From assembly GCF_017676385.1 (NCBI RefSeq), contig NZ_JAFFZN010000028.1, positions 41,843-105,842 on the forward strand: DNA of 64,000 nt, in the 5' to 3' direction. This DNA comes from Streptomyces spirodelae. GTDB lineage: Bacteria; Actinomycetota; Actinomycetes; Streptomycetales; Streptomycetaceae. The position numbers and the translations under genes were made by a program. This document shows positions 44,506 to 53,140 of the stretch, piece after piece (position 1 is the first letter of the stretch; each line of letters opens with the position of its first letter). The notes beneath the pieces were generated by a model. The model searched no databases. It saw only the letters and a program-made list of their open reading frames with translations, and was not told the DNA's origin.

Positions 44506-44532
44506 AGTATAGTAATTATTGAACACTGTTCA
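44506..44532. promoter_or_regulatory. Operator and promoters between tetR and monooxygenase
   Basis: Perfect inverted repeat TGAACA-C-TGTTCA at 44520-44532. Next to it, in an AT-rich patch unusual for this genome, is a minus-strand -10 candidate TATACT (44506-44511) and a plus-strand TATAGT (44508-44513). The repeat overlaps the promoter zone, as expected for a TetR operator. Confidence 0.65.
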
Positions 44533-44555
44533 CTAAGCAGAGGAGAACCCATCCG

Positions 44556-46070
44556 ATGGACACCGATGTGATCGTCGTGGGGGCGGGCCCAACCGGGCTG
44601 ATGCTCGCCTGTGAGCTGGCACTTGGGGGCGTACGGACCCGGGTCCTGGAGCGCCGCACCGAACCGCAGCGCGATTCGCGGGCGCTGAGCCTGCACCCGC
44701 GCAGCGTGGAACTGATGGACCAGCGCGGGCTGCTCGACCGGTTCCTCCCTCTCGGCCGGACCGTGCCGGGCTGGCACTTCGCAGGACTGCGCACGCAGCT
44801 GGACTTCAGCGGTCTCGACTCGCGGCACGGCTACACACTCTTCCTGGCTCAGGCCCGCACCGAGGCGATCCTCGAGAAGCGGGCACACGAGCTGGGTGTG
44901 CGGATCATGCGGGGACACGAGACTCTGGCCGTGAGCCAGGACGGCGACGGGGTCGAGGTGGAGGTGCTCGGTCCCGGCGACGGCACCACGACCATGCGCG
45001 CCCGATACGCGGTCGGGTGCGACGGTGGGCGCAGTGTGGTGCGCCAGGACGCGGGGATCGACTTCCCTGGTACCGACGAGACCCTCACCGGGGTGCTCGG
45101 GGACTTCGCGGTCGTCGACCCGCGGCCGGGCGCCCTCGATGCGGCACGGGCCCATGGCGTGATCGTCGCGCCACTGGAAGGGGGACGCACCCGGTTCGTC
45201 TATCTGGATCCGGAGCGGATGCGGGTGCCGGCCCGCGAGCCGGTGACCCTGGAGGAGTTCCGTACGTCGCTCGCCCGCATCTGCGGGTCCGACTGCGGGG
45301 TCGCCGAGCCCCGCTGGCTGTCGCGCTTCGGCAATGCCACCCGGCTCGCGGAGAGCTACCGTTCACGGCGCGTCCTGCTGGCGGGCGACGCCGCCCACAT
45401 CCACTTCCCCGCAGCGGGCCAGGGGCTCAACACCGGGCTCCAGGACGCCATGAACCTGGGCTGGAAGCTGGCCGCCGTGGTCAACGGCTGGGCCCCGCAA
45501 GGGCTGCTGGACAGCTACGACGAGGAGCGCCGGCCGGTCGGCCAGTCGGTCACCGAGAACACAGAGGTCCAGACTCTGCTGGCGGAGCTCACGATGGTCG
45601 GGCAGTACCAGCGCCCGGCCGCCGCTCTGCGTAAGCTCCTCGACGAACTGCTGGGCATGGCCGAGGTCAACCGCCGGCTCGCCGATCAGGTCTCCGCGCT
45701 CGGCACGGTCTACCCGCCGGTGACTCCCGGCGCCGATCCGCTGGTGGGGCGGCGTATGCCCGACGTCGGGCTGACCGCCACCGGCTCGGAGGCGACGCGG
45801 GTGTACGAACTGCTCCACCCGGGGCGCTTCGTTCTGCTCGGTCTGTCCGGGGACCCCGTCCTTGAGGAACCCGTGGATGCGGGCTGGGGCTCGCGGGTCA
45901 GAGGCGTCACCGTCGACAAGCACGACGAGCATCCCGATCTCGACGGGGTGACCGAGGTTCTCGTACGCCCCGACGGTCACGTCGCGTGGGCCACGCGTAC
46001 CCCCGACGGCGGCGCGCGCATCGACGAACGCGTCCGGGCGCTGACCGCCTGGGCGGGTACGGCCTCCTGA
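44556..46070 (+). CDS. FAD-dependent aromatic hydroxylase (rifampicin-monooxygenase-like)
   Basis: 504 residues after an AGAGGAG site. GxGxxG at 8-13 in VIVVGAGPTGLMLACELAL; the second FAD motif ARYAVGCDGGRSVVRQDAG; the third, RRVLLAGDAAHIHFPAAGQG, near 270. A thioredoxin-like C-terminal domain completes the group A flavin monooxygenase layout seen in Rox, TetX-like and polyketide hydroxylases. It may inactivate or tailor an aromatic compound. It is co-transcribed with RidA 11 bp downstream and controlled by the divergent TetR. Confidence 0.9.
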   Translation: MDTDVIVVGAGPTGLMLACELALGGVRTRVLERRTEPQRDSRALSLHPRSVELMDQRGLLDRFLPLGRTVPGWHFAGLRTQLDFSGLDSRHGYTLFLAQARTEAILEKRAHELGVRIMRGHETLAVSQDGDGVEVEVLGPGDGTTTMRARYAVGCDGGRSVVRQDAGIDFPGTDETLTGVLGDFAVVDPRPGALDAARAHGVIVAPLEGGRTRFVYLDPERMRVPAREPVTLEEFRTSLARICGSDCGVAEPRWLSRFGNATRLAESYRSRRVLLAGDAAHIHFPAAGQGLNTGLQDAMNLGWKLAAVVNGWAPQGLLDSYDEERRPVGQSVTENTEVQTLLAELTMVGQYQRPAAALRKLLDELLGMAEVNRRLADQVSALGTVYPPVTPGADPLVGRRMPDVGLTATGSEATRVYELLHPGRFVLLGLSGDPVLEEPVDAGWGSRVRGVTVDKHDEHPDLDGVTEVLVRPDGHVAWATRTPDGGARIDERVRALTAWAGTAS

Positions 46071-46081
46071 AAGGCGGAATC

Positions 46082-46477
46082 ATGCCCGTGAACCGCGTCA
46101 ATCCACCGTCCGTGCACAACCCGTCCGACCAGATCACCCAGATCGTCACCGTTGGCGGAACCGGACTCGCGTATCTCTCCGGGCAGGTCGCCTGGGATGC
46201 GGAAGGACGGCCCGTGGGGGCCGGCGACCACGAGGCCCAGGCGGCACAGATCGCCCGCAACCTCGACGCCTCACTCGCCGCGGTCGGCGCCACCCGGAAC
46301 GACATCATCAAGGAGACCGTCTACGTCGTCGACTACTCCCCGGAGCTGCTACCCGCGATCTTCGGACCGCTGCGGGCCGGTGTCTCGGAATCACCTGCAA
46401 GCACGCTGGTGGGCGTGGCTTCACTCTTCGCACCGGCATACCTACTCGAGGTGGAGGTGATCGCCGCACTCCCATGA
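46082..46477 (+). CDS. ridA: RidA family enamine/imine deaminase
   Basis: 131 residues. RidA/YjgF pattern: VGGTGLAYLSGQVAWDAEGR, QAAQIARNLDASLAAVGAT, DIIKETVYVVDYSPELLP and the substrate-binding RSxxSTLVGV-like PASTLVGVASLF, with the usual Arg position changed to Pro-Ala context. Trimeric RidA proteins hydrolyse reactive enamines. It follows the monooxygenase closely. Confidence 0.85.
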   Translation: MPVNRVNPPSVHNPSDQITQIVTVGGTGLAYLSGQVAWDAEGRPVGAGDHEAQAAQIARNLDASLAAVGATRNDIIKETVYVVDYSPELLPAIFGPLRAGVSESPASTLVGVASLFAPAYLLEVEVIAALP

Positions 46478-46655
46478 GAAGCCGCCATGGCCGCACGACA
46501 CCGACGGGCAACACCGCAGCGAGCGAGCGTGCCAAGGCGCACGAACCCGGCGGAGACGGTTCGGAGCCTCCCTTCTTCGCCGACGCGGCGGAGTCACCGC
46601 CGGCTCACCGGCCCACTCGCCTTGCTCCACTCCGACGCAGCACTCGAAGGTGCGC

Positions 46656-46690
46656 TTGACAGCCCCAGTAGTGAGTGGTTTATTACTCAC
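46656..46690 (+). promoter_or_regulatory. Promoter with TetR operator (site A)
   Basis: -35 TTGACA at 46656-46661, -10-like TTTATT/TTATTA about 17-18 bp downstream, overlapped by an inverted repeat GTGAGT-N8-ACTCAC (46671-46690) that abuts the ATG at 46691. Its left half GTGAGTGGTT recurs at 47424. Confidence 0.7.
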
Positions 46691-47260
46691 ATGCCGAAAC
46701 CCACCTCACAGCGACAGCTTTCGACCGCCGACGAACGGCGGAGGACAGTCCTCCAGACCGCGGTCAGCGCCTTCGCGGACCGGGGCTACTTCGGCACCAC
46801 GACCACGGACGTGGCGAAGCGGGCCGGCATCTCACAGGCGTACGTCTACCGGCTCTTCCCCGACAAGGAGGCGCTGTTCGTAGCGGTGGTGGAGCACTGC
46901 TTCGCACGGGTCCGCGAGAGTCTGGGCGACGGGGCCGCGGCGGCGAAGGCGGGTTCCGCGCAGGAGGTCCTGGACGCGATGGGAAACGCGTACGCCGAAC
47001 TCATCTCGGACCGCGACCTGCTGCTGCTCCAGCTCCACGCGCAGTGCGCGGCAGCCGCCGAGCCGGCCGTCCGTGAGGTGGTGCGCAGCGGTTACGCGCG
47101 TCTGGTCGAGTACGTACGGGGGGTTTCCGGCGCATCCGAGGCCGACGTCCAGCAGTTCTTCGCCGTGGGCATGCTGTGCCATCTCGTGGTCGCCCTCGAC
47201 ACCCACGAAGTGGATGCTCCGTGGGCCCGGATGCTGTCCGACGGACTTCGGCACTACTGA
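46691..47260 (+). CDS. TetR family regulator of the MFS pump
   Basis: 189 residues. HTH at about 20-60: VLQTAVSAFADRGYFGTTTT, AKRAGISQAYVYRLFPDKEA. The C-terminal domain (LLLLQLHAQCAAAAEPAVRE) is a TetR_C type found with efflux pumps. The start sits directly at the end of its operator, so transcripts are nearly leaderless and autorepression is likely. The same operator half-site precedes the MFS operon. Confidence 0.9.
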   Translation: MPKPTSQRQLSTADERRRTVLQTAVSAFADRGYFGTTTTDVAKRAGISQAYVYRLFPDKEALFVAVVEHCFARVRESLGDGAAAAKAGSAQEVLDAMGNAYAELISDRDLLLLQLHAQCAAAAEPAVREVVRSGYARLVEYVRGVSGASEADVQQFFAVGMLCHLVVALDTHEVDAPWARMLSDGLRHY

Positions 47261-47296
47261 GGCCGGAGCCGATCGCCACAGGGAGGGGGTGATCTC

Positions 47297-47380
47297 ATGC
47301 ACCGCACCGTCGCGGCCCGCTGGGCGGCACTCGTTCCGCTGGCCGTTCTGGACGCAGCGCTGTTCGTGCTGTGGCGCTGA
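47297..47380 (+). CDS. 27-residue single-TM peptide
   Basis: ATG after GGGAGGGGG. The peptide MHRTVAARWAALVPLAVLDA (first 20) continues ALFVLWR and is one TM helix with a basic N-terminus. It sits 36 bp after the TetR gene and before a terminator, so it is the second gene of that operon. Too short for homology; the strong RBS and coding-like composition support it. Confidence 0.5.
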   Translation: MHRTVAARWAALVPLAVLDAALFVLWR

Positions 47381-47387
47381 GCAGCGT

Positions 47388-47414
47388 GCCGCGATCTCCG
47401 CGGCTCATTTTTTT
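47388..47414 (+). terminator. Rho-independent terminator
   Basis: 6-bp GC stem (47388-47393 with 47399-47404), 5-nt loop, then a run of seven T (47408-47414). It separates the TetR operon from the MFS operon. Confidence 0.85.
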
Positions 47415-47423
47415 GCCACGAGA

Positions 47424-47447
47424 GTGAGTGGTTAACCACACTATGAT
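47424..47447 (+). promoter_or_regulatory. TetR operator (site B) and -10 of the MFS operon
   Basis: GTGAGTGGTT (47424-47433), identical to the left half of site A, continues into the palindrome GTGGTTAACCAC (47428-47439). A -10-like TATGAT lies at 47442-47447. Repression of the pump by the upstream TetR is inferred. Confidence 0.7.
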
Positions 47448-47468
47448 CGAAGACCGAAGGGAACCGAT

Positions 47469-47582
47469 ATGTCATCCACCGCCACACCCGAACCCGCGTC
47501 GGGCGCGGAACAGCTCGCCTGGAAGGCCACGTTGGCCGCGCTGCTGCTCGCGCTGGTCGTCATGGTCACGCTCTGGGACTGA
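47469..47582 (+). CDS. 37-residue single-TM peptide at the head of the MFS operon
   Basis: ATG after GAAGGGA. The N-terminus STATPEPASGAEQLAW is soluble and is followed by one TM helix (KATLAALLLALVVMVTLW). Located 36 bp before the MFS gene and directly behind its promoter, so it must be co-transcribed. It may be a pump-associated small membrane protein (inference). Confidence 0.55.
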   Translation: MSSTATPEPASGAEQLAWKATLAALLLALVVMVTLWD

Positions 47583-47618
47583 CCACCGGCGGGTCGTTCT
47601 CGCGAAAGGAGTGTGGCC

Positions 47619-48914
47619 ATGACGCTCGCCACGGCACGGCCCGCCCCGGCGCGGCAGGCACCACCAACGCGTGCGGCCCGCGCCGCCGTACTGGCCTCGG
47701 CCACGCTGACCCTCATGGCCGCGGCGATCATCGCGCCCGGACTGCCCGCGATGAGCGAAGAGTTCGCCGAAGCGTCCGGCGCGGGACTCCTCGTCCGCTT
47801 CGTGGTGACCATCACCTCGCTCGCCATCGCCGTCAGCGCGCCGGTGTCCGGGCTGATCGCCGACCGTGTCGGACGACGCTCGCTGCTGGTGTCCGGTCTC
47901 GTGCTGTACGCCGTAAGCGGCACGGCGGGCTTCTTCGCCACCAACCTGTACGTACTGCTCGCCACCAGGGTGCTGCTCGGCGTCGCGGTGGGTGGGATCA
48001 TGACGGCAATCAGCGCGACCATCACCGACTGGTTCGAGGGGGCGCGACGGGCCTCTTTCCTCGGGCTGCAGCAGGCGTTCGCGAGCCTGGGCGGAGTCGT
48101 ATTCCTGCCGCTGGGCGGGGTGTTGGCCGGGGTCGACTGGCGTGCGCCGTTCTGGCTTTACGCCGTATCGGGTGCCGTCGCCGTCCTGGCGTTCGTCGCT
48201 CTGCGGGAGGGGCCGCGGGGCAGGGGCGGCACGGGTCCTGCGGCGGGGGAGGCCCCGCTGCGGGGACGGACCCCGCAGCGCAGCGGGACGGGTCGCATCG
48301 TCGGCGTGTACCTACTGGCGCTCGTCGCGACGCTCGCGTTCTACATGGGACCCACCCAGCTGCCGTTCCTGCTCCAGGACTTCGGCAGCGGTCCCGGCGT
48401 CGCCGGGGCGGTGATCGCCGGAAGCACGGTGTCCGGAACGTTCGGCGCACTGGCCTTCCCGTACCTGCGACGGCGGCTGGCCACCACCGCGATCACCGCC
48501 ATCGGCGTCGCGCTGCTCGGCACCGGCTGGCTGCTGGTCGGGGCGGCCGGCACGGTCGTCCAAGTCCTGGCCGGGATGCTCGTCGGCGGTACGGGGGTCG
48601 GGCTCGTCGTGCCCAACCTCAACCTGCTCCTGAGCGAACTCGCCCCCGACGGGCTGCGTGGGCGAGTCCTCAGCGGGCTCGTCACGGGCATCTTCCTCGG
48701 GCAGTTCTTCTCACCCCTCGCCCTCCAGCCCCTTGTCCAAGCAACCGGCCTCGCGGCCGCGTTCACGTGGACAGGGGCGGCAATGGCGGCCGGGGCGACC
48801 CTGGCCGGCCTCACGGCCGGTCTGGTCCGCCAAGCCCCGCGTGTCCGCCGCAGGTCCCACCACACTCCGACCACGTCCCTCACAGAAATGAACTCCGGAA
48901 AGGGAGCCTCCTGA
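47619..48914 (+). CDS. Major facilitator superfamily drug exporter
   Basis: 431 residues from ATG 47619 (AAAGGAG seven bases upstream), 12 TM helices. Motif A between TM2 and TM3: GLIADRVGRRSLLVSG; motif B-like RVLLGVAVGGIMTA; second-half LPFLLQDFGSGPGVAG. It resembles DHA1-type multidrug exporters. Stop overlaps the Dabb gene start (TGATG). Likely induced when the upstream TetR binds its drug ligand. Confidence 0.9.
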   Translation: MTLATARPAPARQAPPTRAARAAVLASATLTLMAAAIIAPGLPAMSEEFAEASGAGLLVRFVVTITSLAIAVSAPVSGLIADRVGRRSLLVSGLVLYAVSGTAGFFATNLYVLLATRVLLGVAVGGIMTAISATITDWFEGARRASFLGLQQAFASLGGVVFLPLGGVLAGVDWRAPFWLYAVSGAVAVLAFVALREGPRGRGGTGPAAGEAPLRGRTPQRSGTGRIVGVYLLALVATLAFYMGPTQLPFLLQDFGSGPGVAGAVIAGSTVSGTFGALAFPYLRRRLATTAITAIGVALLGTGWLLVGAAGTVVQVLAGMLVGGTGVGLVVPNLNLLLSELAPDGLRGRVLSGLVTGIFLGQFFSPLALQPLVQATGLAAAFTWTGAAMAAGATLAGLTAGLVRQAPRVRRRSHHTPTTSLTEMNSGKGAS

Positions 48915-49330
48915 TGATTCACCACTGCATCCGCTTCACCATCAAGCCGGGCACGACCCCGGCCCAGCTCGACGACGCCCTCGACAGCCTGCGCAACCAG
49001 GGCGAAGTCATCCCCTCCGTACGCTCCTTCCTCGTCGGCCGCGACCACGGCGGCGAGTACGAGTGGGGTGCCACGTTCGAGATAGCCGACCTTGACGGCT
49101 ACTGGGAGTACCTCATCCACCCCGCCCACCGCCGTACCGACGAGATCGGGCTGCCGCTGGTCGACAAGTTCGTCTCCTTCGACCTCACGGACGACCCTGA
49201 CCCCGAGACCGGCAGGAAGATCGCCGACCTCCACCAGCGCCGCTACGACGCCGACCCCGGCCTCACCGAACTCGTCTCCAACCTCAACCAGTACGAAGGC
49301 AGCGCCGCCCCCGGCCCCCACGCCGCCTGA
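48914..49330 (+). CDS. Dabb (stress-responsive A/B barrel) family protein
   Basis: 138 residues. Dimeric alpha/beta-barrel pattern: MIHHCIRFTIKPGTTPAQL, SVRSFLVGRDHGGEYEWGAT and DLDGYWEYLIHPAHRRTDEI. These proteins act as small cyclases or stress proteins. It is translationally coupled to the MFS gene and followed by a strong terminator, closing the operon. Confidence 0.87.
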   Translation: MIHHCIRFTIKPGTTPAQLDDALDSLRNQGEVIPSVRSFLVGRDHGGEYEWGATFEIADLDGYWEYLIHPAHRRTDEIGLPLVDKFVSFDLTDDPDPETGRKIADLHQRRYDADPGLTELVSNLNQYEGSAAPGPHAA

Positions 49331-49337
49331 CACCCAT

Positions 49338-49387
49338 CCGGGAGGCGGGGTACGGCGGCCTGGCACCGCCCGCACCCCGCCTCCCGG
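49338..49387 (+). terminator. Strong terminator of the MFS-Dabb operon
   Basis: Perfect 13-bp stem (49338-49350 with 49375-49387), whose 24-nt loop contains a second 5-bp stem. It starts 7 bp after the Dabb stop. Confidence 0.85.
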
Positions 49388-49812
49388 CGCCTCCACTACT
49401 TCGGGGTGGCGCTCTTGCGTCACGGCCTGGGGCTTCCCAGGCCGGCGTGCAGGGGCCGGTAGCCGTAGCCGACGGTTGTGCCCTGCCAGGAACAAGGCCC
49501 CCGGCCAGGCCCCCTTCCGCAGCCGCGACCAGCCCAGCCCGGAGCCGGAGGGCACACCCGAAAGGACGTCCCGGCTCGGAGGAAGAGGGCAGCCGTCACC
49601 AACCTCCTTCCAAACAGCGTGCGTTGATTGATTCCAGTCGCCCGGGGTGATCGGCCCGAGTCTGCGAAGGCGAACGATCGAAAACGTGTACACCCACCCG
49701 CACAAGGTGCTTTACTTCGCTCTCGTGACGAGCAGTTGCGCCACAACTGGCGGCGTGTTGACCGCTGTTGCGTCATACGTGTCTCTCCTGCAAACAGAAG
49801 AAGGATTCCAAC
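49388..49812. other. Intergenic, no gene seen
   Basis: 425 bp upstream of the I36 gene. Open frames are shadows. AT-richer parts near 49610-49800 likely hold the promoter of the secreted inhibitor (TTGACC at about 49756). Confidence 0.5.
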
Positions 49813-50205
49813 GTGAAGCTTAGGATCGGCGGACTGCTCGGCGCGCTGTCCCTGGGTGCCGTGGCCGTACTGGGTTCGGGTTCCACCGCACAGGCTCAAC
49901 AGTCCGACGTGGAACTCCAGCGGCTGCACTGCACGAACTGGACGTTCTGCCTGTTCCAACACGACGACTATCGCGGCAGCAGCGCCCGCATCTTCCTCGA
50001 GCACGTCCCCAATCTGGGGTCCTCGGACTACAGGTTCGACAACAAGGCGAGCTCCATGTCGAACAACACGGGCTACAAGGTGACGCTGTACCAGTACAAG
50101 AACTACGGCGGCACCCGCTACGTCGCCAGGAAGCAGAGCGAGGACAAGGACTTCACCAACAACAACTTCGACAACAAGGCCAGTTCCGTGAAGTTCCAGT
50201 TCTAG
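49813..50205 (+). CDS. Secreted peptidase-inhibitor I36/beta-gamma-crystallin-like protein
   Basis: 130 residues, GTG after AAGGA. Signal peptide MKLRIGGLLGALSLGAVAVL ending AQA. The mature part has two Greek-key-like halves: CTNWTFCLFQHDDYRG and VTLYQYKNYGGTRYVARK, each followed by the F/Y-DNKASS motif, as in the Streptomyces metalloproteinase inhibitor (SMPI)/I36 family and lactacin-like crystallin proteins. Secreted; target protease unknown. The internal duplication DNKASSM/DNKASSV is clear. Confidence 0.85.
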   Translation: MKLRIGGLLGALSLGAVAVLGSGSTAQAQQSDVELQRLHCTNWTFCLFQHDDYRGSSARIFLEHVPNLGSSDYRFDNKASSMSNNTGYKVTLYQYKNYGGTRYVARKQSEDKDFTNNNFDNKASSVKFQF

Positions 50206-50329
50206 GAGCTCGCGCTCAAGGAGCGTTCATTCCTGAGCTCGTCGGAACGTGAGCACGGACGTGAGCACGGAGGAGGGCGCGGCCCGGGGTGTCACCCGCA
50301 CCGCGTCCCCTTCCCGGTGGAGGTCAACT

Positions 50330-51241
50330 GTGCCGCTGTTTCCCAGGGCAGTCACCGCGCTGGTGCTGCTGTGTGTCCTGGTCAGCGGGTGCGCCACTGA
50401 GGCGGACCCCGCGGAGAGCTCGAAGCCCGCCGTTGCGGGCGGGCCGGCCGCCTCCGTGCCACCCCCCGGCAAGGAGGCCGTGTCGATCAGTGTGCCGTTG
50501 GACGACTACGACCCCTCACCCGCAGAGCTGGAAGTCATCGATGCCGCCGAGGATGTCCTGACCCGGGTGTGCATGCGGCGCCAGGGCCTGTCCTGGAAGC
50601 TGCTGCCGAGGGCCGCGGCGCGGGACGCCGAACCGCGCAATCGACGCCGCTACGGGGTCGTGGAGCCAGGGATCGCCCGGGTGTACGGCTATCACCTGCC
50701 CGCCGACCGGCCTACCGTCGCGCGACGGGCGGCGGCCGAGGCGAAGCGCCGGAAGGCGCTCGACGAGGCGGAGAAGAAGGCCGCCTACGGTCCGGAGGGG
50801 CGGCCGGGCAAGACCACCGGCGGCTGTCTGAAGGAGGCCGAGGAGAGGCTGCTCGAAGACGTCCCCGACGCGGATTTCGACCTGCTGGACGACACCATCG
50901 GTGCGACCTACGAGCAGTCCATGAAGGACCGGTCGGTGGTGCGCGTCTTCCGCGCCTGGAGTGTCTGCATGAAGCGGGCCGGCTACCACTACGCCGACCC
51001 GATGCAGGCTCTCACGGACGAGCGCTGGCTGAAAGGCTCCAGAGTCTCGAAGGCGGAGATCCGGCAGGCCGGTACGGACGTACGCTGCAAGAAGAGCACC
51101 GACCTCGTGCCCGTCTGGAACGCGGCGGAGAACCGCATCCAGCGCGCGGCGGTCAAGAAGCACTCCCCCGCCTTCACAAAGCTGCGGCGGGCACAGCGCG
51201 CGTGGATGGCCGCCGCACACCGAGTGCTGGCCAAGAGCTGA
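50330..51241 (+). CDS. Lipoprotein with Cys pairs, unknown family
   Basis: 303 residues from GTG 50330, chosen because GGAGG lies six bases upstream and the signal peptide starts at once. Lipobox LVSGCA (Cys at about 22). The mature part is mostly helical and charged, with Cys residues in RVCMRRQG, GGCLKEAEE, SVCMKRAGYHY and DVRCKKST. This is the pattern of Streptomyces lipoproteins with W/Y-C-M motifs. No function known. Confidence 0.75.
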   Translation: MPLFPRAVTALVLLCVLVSGCATEADPAESSKPAVAGGPAASVPPPGKEAVSISVPLDDYDPSPAELEVIDAAEDVLTRVCMRRQGLSWKLLPRAAARDAEPRNRRRYGVVEPGIARVYGYHLPADRPTVARRAAAEAKRRKALDEAEKKAAYGPEGRPGKTTGGCLKEAEERLLEDVPDADFDLLDDTIGATYEQSMKDRSVVRVFRAWSVCMKRAGYHYADPMQALTDERWLKGSRVSKAEIRQAGTDVRCKKSTDLVPVWNAAENRIQRAAVKKHSPAFTKLRRAQRAWMAAAHRVLAKS

Positions 51242-51318
51242 GACGGCCCCGGCAGGTCAGCGGCGCCTCTCGCCACCGCGTCCCACCGCGTCCCGTCCGT
51301 CACGCCATGGCGGGCAGC

Positions 51319-51531
51319 TCATTTGCCGCGAGACTCCGCCAGCGTGTGCGCGACGAGAGCGTTGGCGTGGCCGTGGCCGAGCCCGTGCTCGGCTTTGAGC
51401 CAGCTCACGAGCTCCATGTGCTTGGTCAGGGGCGAGGAGCGGATGAGGTCCTTCCACTCCGCTACCGGGCGGCCGTACTTCTTCTCGATGGAAGGAAAGT
51501 AGCTGGCAGGACCCTTGACGGTATCGGTCAT
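51319..51531 (-). CDS. DUF4287 domain protein
   Basis: 70 residues. Whole-length match to DUF4287: GPASYFPSIEKKYGRPVAEW, LTKHMELVSWLKAEHGLGHG and HANALVAHTLAE. A small helical domain, often fused or adjacent to DUF5655; function unknown. Stands alone between the lipoprotein and the sigma factor. Confidence 0.87.
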   Translation of the reverse strand: MTDTVKGPASYFPSIEKKYGRPVAEWKDLIRSSPLTKHMELVSWLKAEHGLGHGHANALVAHTLAESRGK

Positions 51532-51719
51532 CTCGGCAGTTTCCCGTCTGTCTGTGCTCGATGTTCCCGGAGCGTCGGCGCTCCGCCACACGCACATGGC
51601 GGCTGCGCGGCGGTGTTGTCTCTCGTATGACCGGCGGGCGCGGCCCAAGTCATCGGAGGGTGAAGGTGTGCTCCGTCACACTTCGGTGTTCGGCTGCGCT
51701 GCGCCGGGAGCGGGTTCTT

Positions 51720-52748
51720 CTACGCGTCGATGCGAGCGGGCAGGTCGAACAGTGGGAACAGGCGATCCGTGTCGCGGAAGACACTGATGTCCGTGATGTG
51801 GTCCCCGGAGATGTCGATGACCTGCAGCCCCCAGGGCTCGAACCCCGAGCCGTGCGCGCTGGGCCGGTACTGGCCGAACGCGGGCGAGCCGTTCGCCTGG
51901 GTGGGAATCAGCCGTGACCCCCGGCAGCCGACGGCAGGCCCGGTCAGCCACGCCCGGATGTCGGAGACTCCTCGCATCCACACGGCGTAAGGGGGCAGGG
52001 ACATCGTGGCGTCCACGTGGAGCAGCATGCTCAGCTCCACCATGTCGAAACTGGCGAAAGCCGCGGCATACCGCCTGGCCAGGGCCTTCTGGACGCTGCT
52101 GGGCACCCGTACCGCCGTGTCGTCGGTGGCCGCTTCGCGCCGGGCGGCCAGGGTGGCACGGGCGCGCTGGAGGGCGCTGTTGACGGAGGCGACCGTGCAT
52201 CCGTGCAGGTCCGCGACCTCGCGTGCCGAGAAGCCCATGACCTCCCGTAGCAGGAGAGTCGCGCGCTGCTTGGCCGGTAGGTGCTGCAGCGCGGCGACGA
52301 ACGCCAGGCGCACCGATTCTGCGGCCTCGGCCGCTTCGGCGGGGTTGTCAGCCGTACGGGTCGGAGCAGTGGGACACGGTTCGATCCACACGTCGGCGTC
52401 CAGTGCGGCACCTGGCGAAGTGGCGCCGCTGGTCGGGCCGGAGAGGTCCATCGGACGTGCCCGGCGCTTGCCTGCGGCGAGTGCGTCGAGGCAGACGTTG
52501 GTGGCGATGCGGTAGACCCACGACCGGAGCGACGACCGTTCCTCGAACCGGTCGAGACCGCGCCAAGCTCGGACCATGGTCTCCTGAACGGCGTCTTCCG
52601 CTTCGAAGACCGATCCCAGCATCCGGTAGCAGTAGCCGGTCAGCTCGGCCCGGTGAGTCTCCAGCCGGGCTGCTCCCGCTTCGTCCCCCGGCCTGACAGC
52701 GCCCGCTTCGTCTCCGGGCTTGACAGCTCCCGGTTCAAGACCGTTCAT
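51720..52748 (-). CDS. ECF sigma factor with SnoaL-like C-terminal domain (SigG/SigJ-type)
   Basis: 342 residues. Sigma region 2 (about 30-100: CYRMLGSVFEAEDAVQETMV, RSSLRSWVYRIATNVCLDAL) and region 4 (150-215: LPAKQRATLLLREVMGFSAR, TVASVNSALQRARATL). An NTF2/SnoaL-like domain (about 225-342) replaces a separate anti-sigma factor, as in ECF41/ECF56-type sigma factors, and regulates activity from within. The N-terminus has an Asp/Glu/Gly repeat encoded by a 27-bp tandem repeat. A CMD-type gene lies upstream on the same strand, the classic partner of such sigma factors. Confidence 0.87.
   Translation of the reverse strand: MNGLEPGAVKPGDEAGAVRPGDEAGAARLETHRAELTGYCYRMLGSVFEAEDAVQETMVRAWRGLDRFEERSSLRSWVYRIATNVCLDALAAGKRRARPMDLSGPTSGATSPGAALDADVWIEPCPTAPTRTADNPAEAAEAAESVRLAFVAALQHLPAKQRATLLLREVMGFSAREVADLHGCTVASVNSALQRARATLAARREAATDDTAVRVPSSVQKALARRYAAAFASFDMVELSMLLHVDATMSLPPYAVWMRGVSDIRAWLTGPAVGCRGSRLIPTQANGSPAFGQYRPSAHGSGFEPWGLQVIDISGDHITDISVFRDTDRLFPLFDLPARIDA
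52672..52725. repeat. 27-bp tandem repeat in the sigma-factor gene
   Basis: Two units (52672-52698, 52699-52725) plus a partial third; they encode PGDEAGAV(K/R) steps at the N-terminus, just before sigma region 2. Confidence 0.75.
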
Positions 52749-53140
52749 CCCCGCCCCCTGACGCCCACGACCCGCAGGACGTGCGCTGGGCACGGACCCC
52801 TGTCCATGCACTGCACCTGTCGGTACCTCTGCCGGCTTCGCCCACAGAGCCGCACTCCTGTGCGGGAAGGATAACTTCCGCAGCCGCGCACCCCCGCTGA
52901 CGCTCCAGCGCGCCACCGCCCGATGGGGCCTCGTCCCGGTGGCCCGGTGGCCCACGCCCACACACGACGACACCGCGCTCGCGGAACGGGCGGCGGCCGG
53001 CCTCGTCGGAGACGCCCCCTGTTACGCCCCCGACGACGGCCGACCCGCCTCGCCGCCGGCCCCAGCGCGGGCCACCCGGCCCTCGCCCCCCCCTTCCTCC
53101 TCGCGCTCCTGCGCCATTCCACGGCCCCGGGAGGGACCGG
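52749..53140. other. Gap between CMD and sigma genes, no gene seen
   Basis: 392 bp. Frames here are shadows without recognisable homology. It separates the CMD gene from the same-strand sigma gene, so the two probably have different promoters. Confidence 0.45.
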
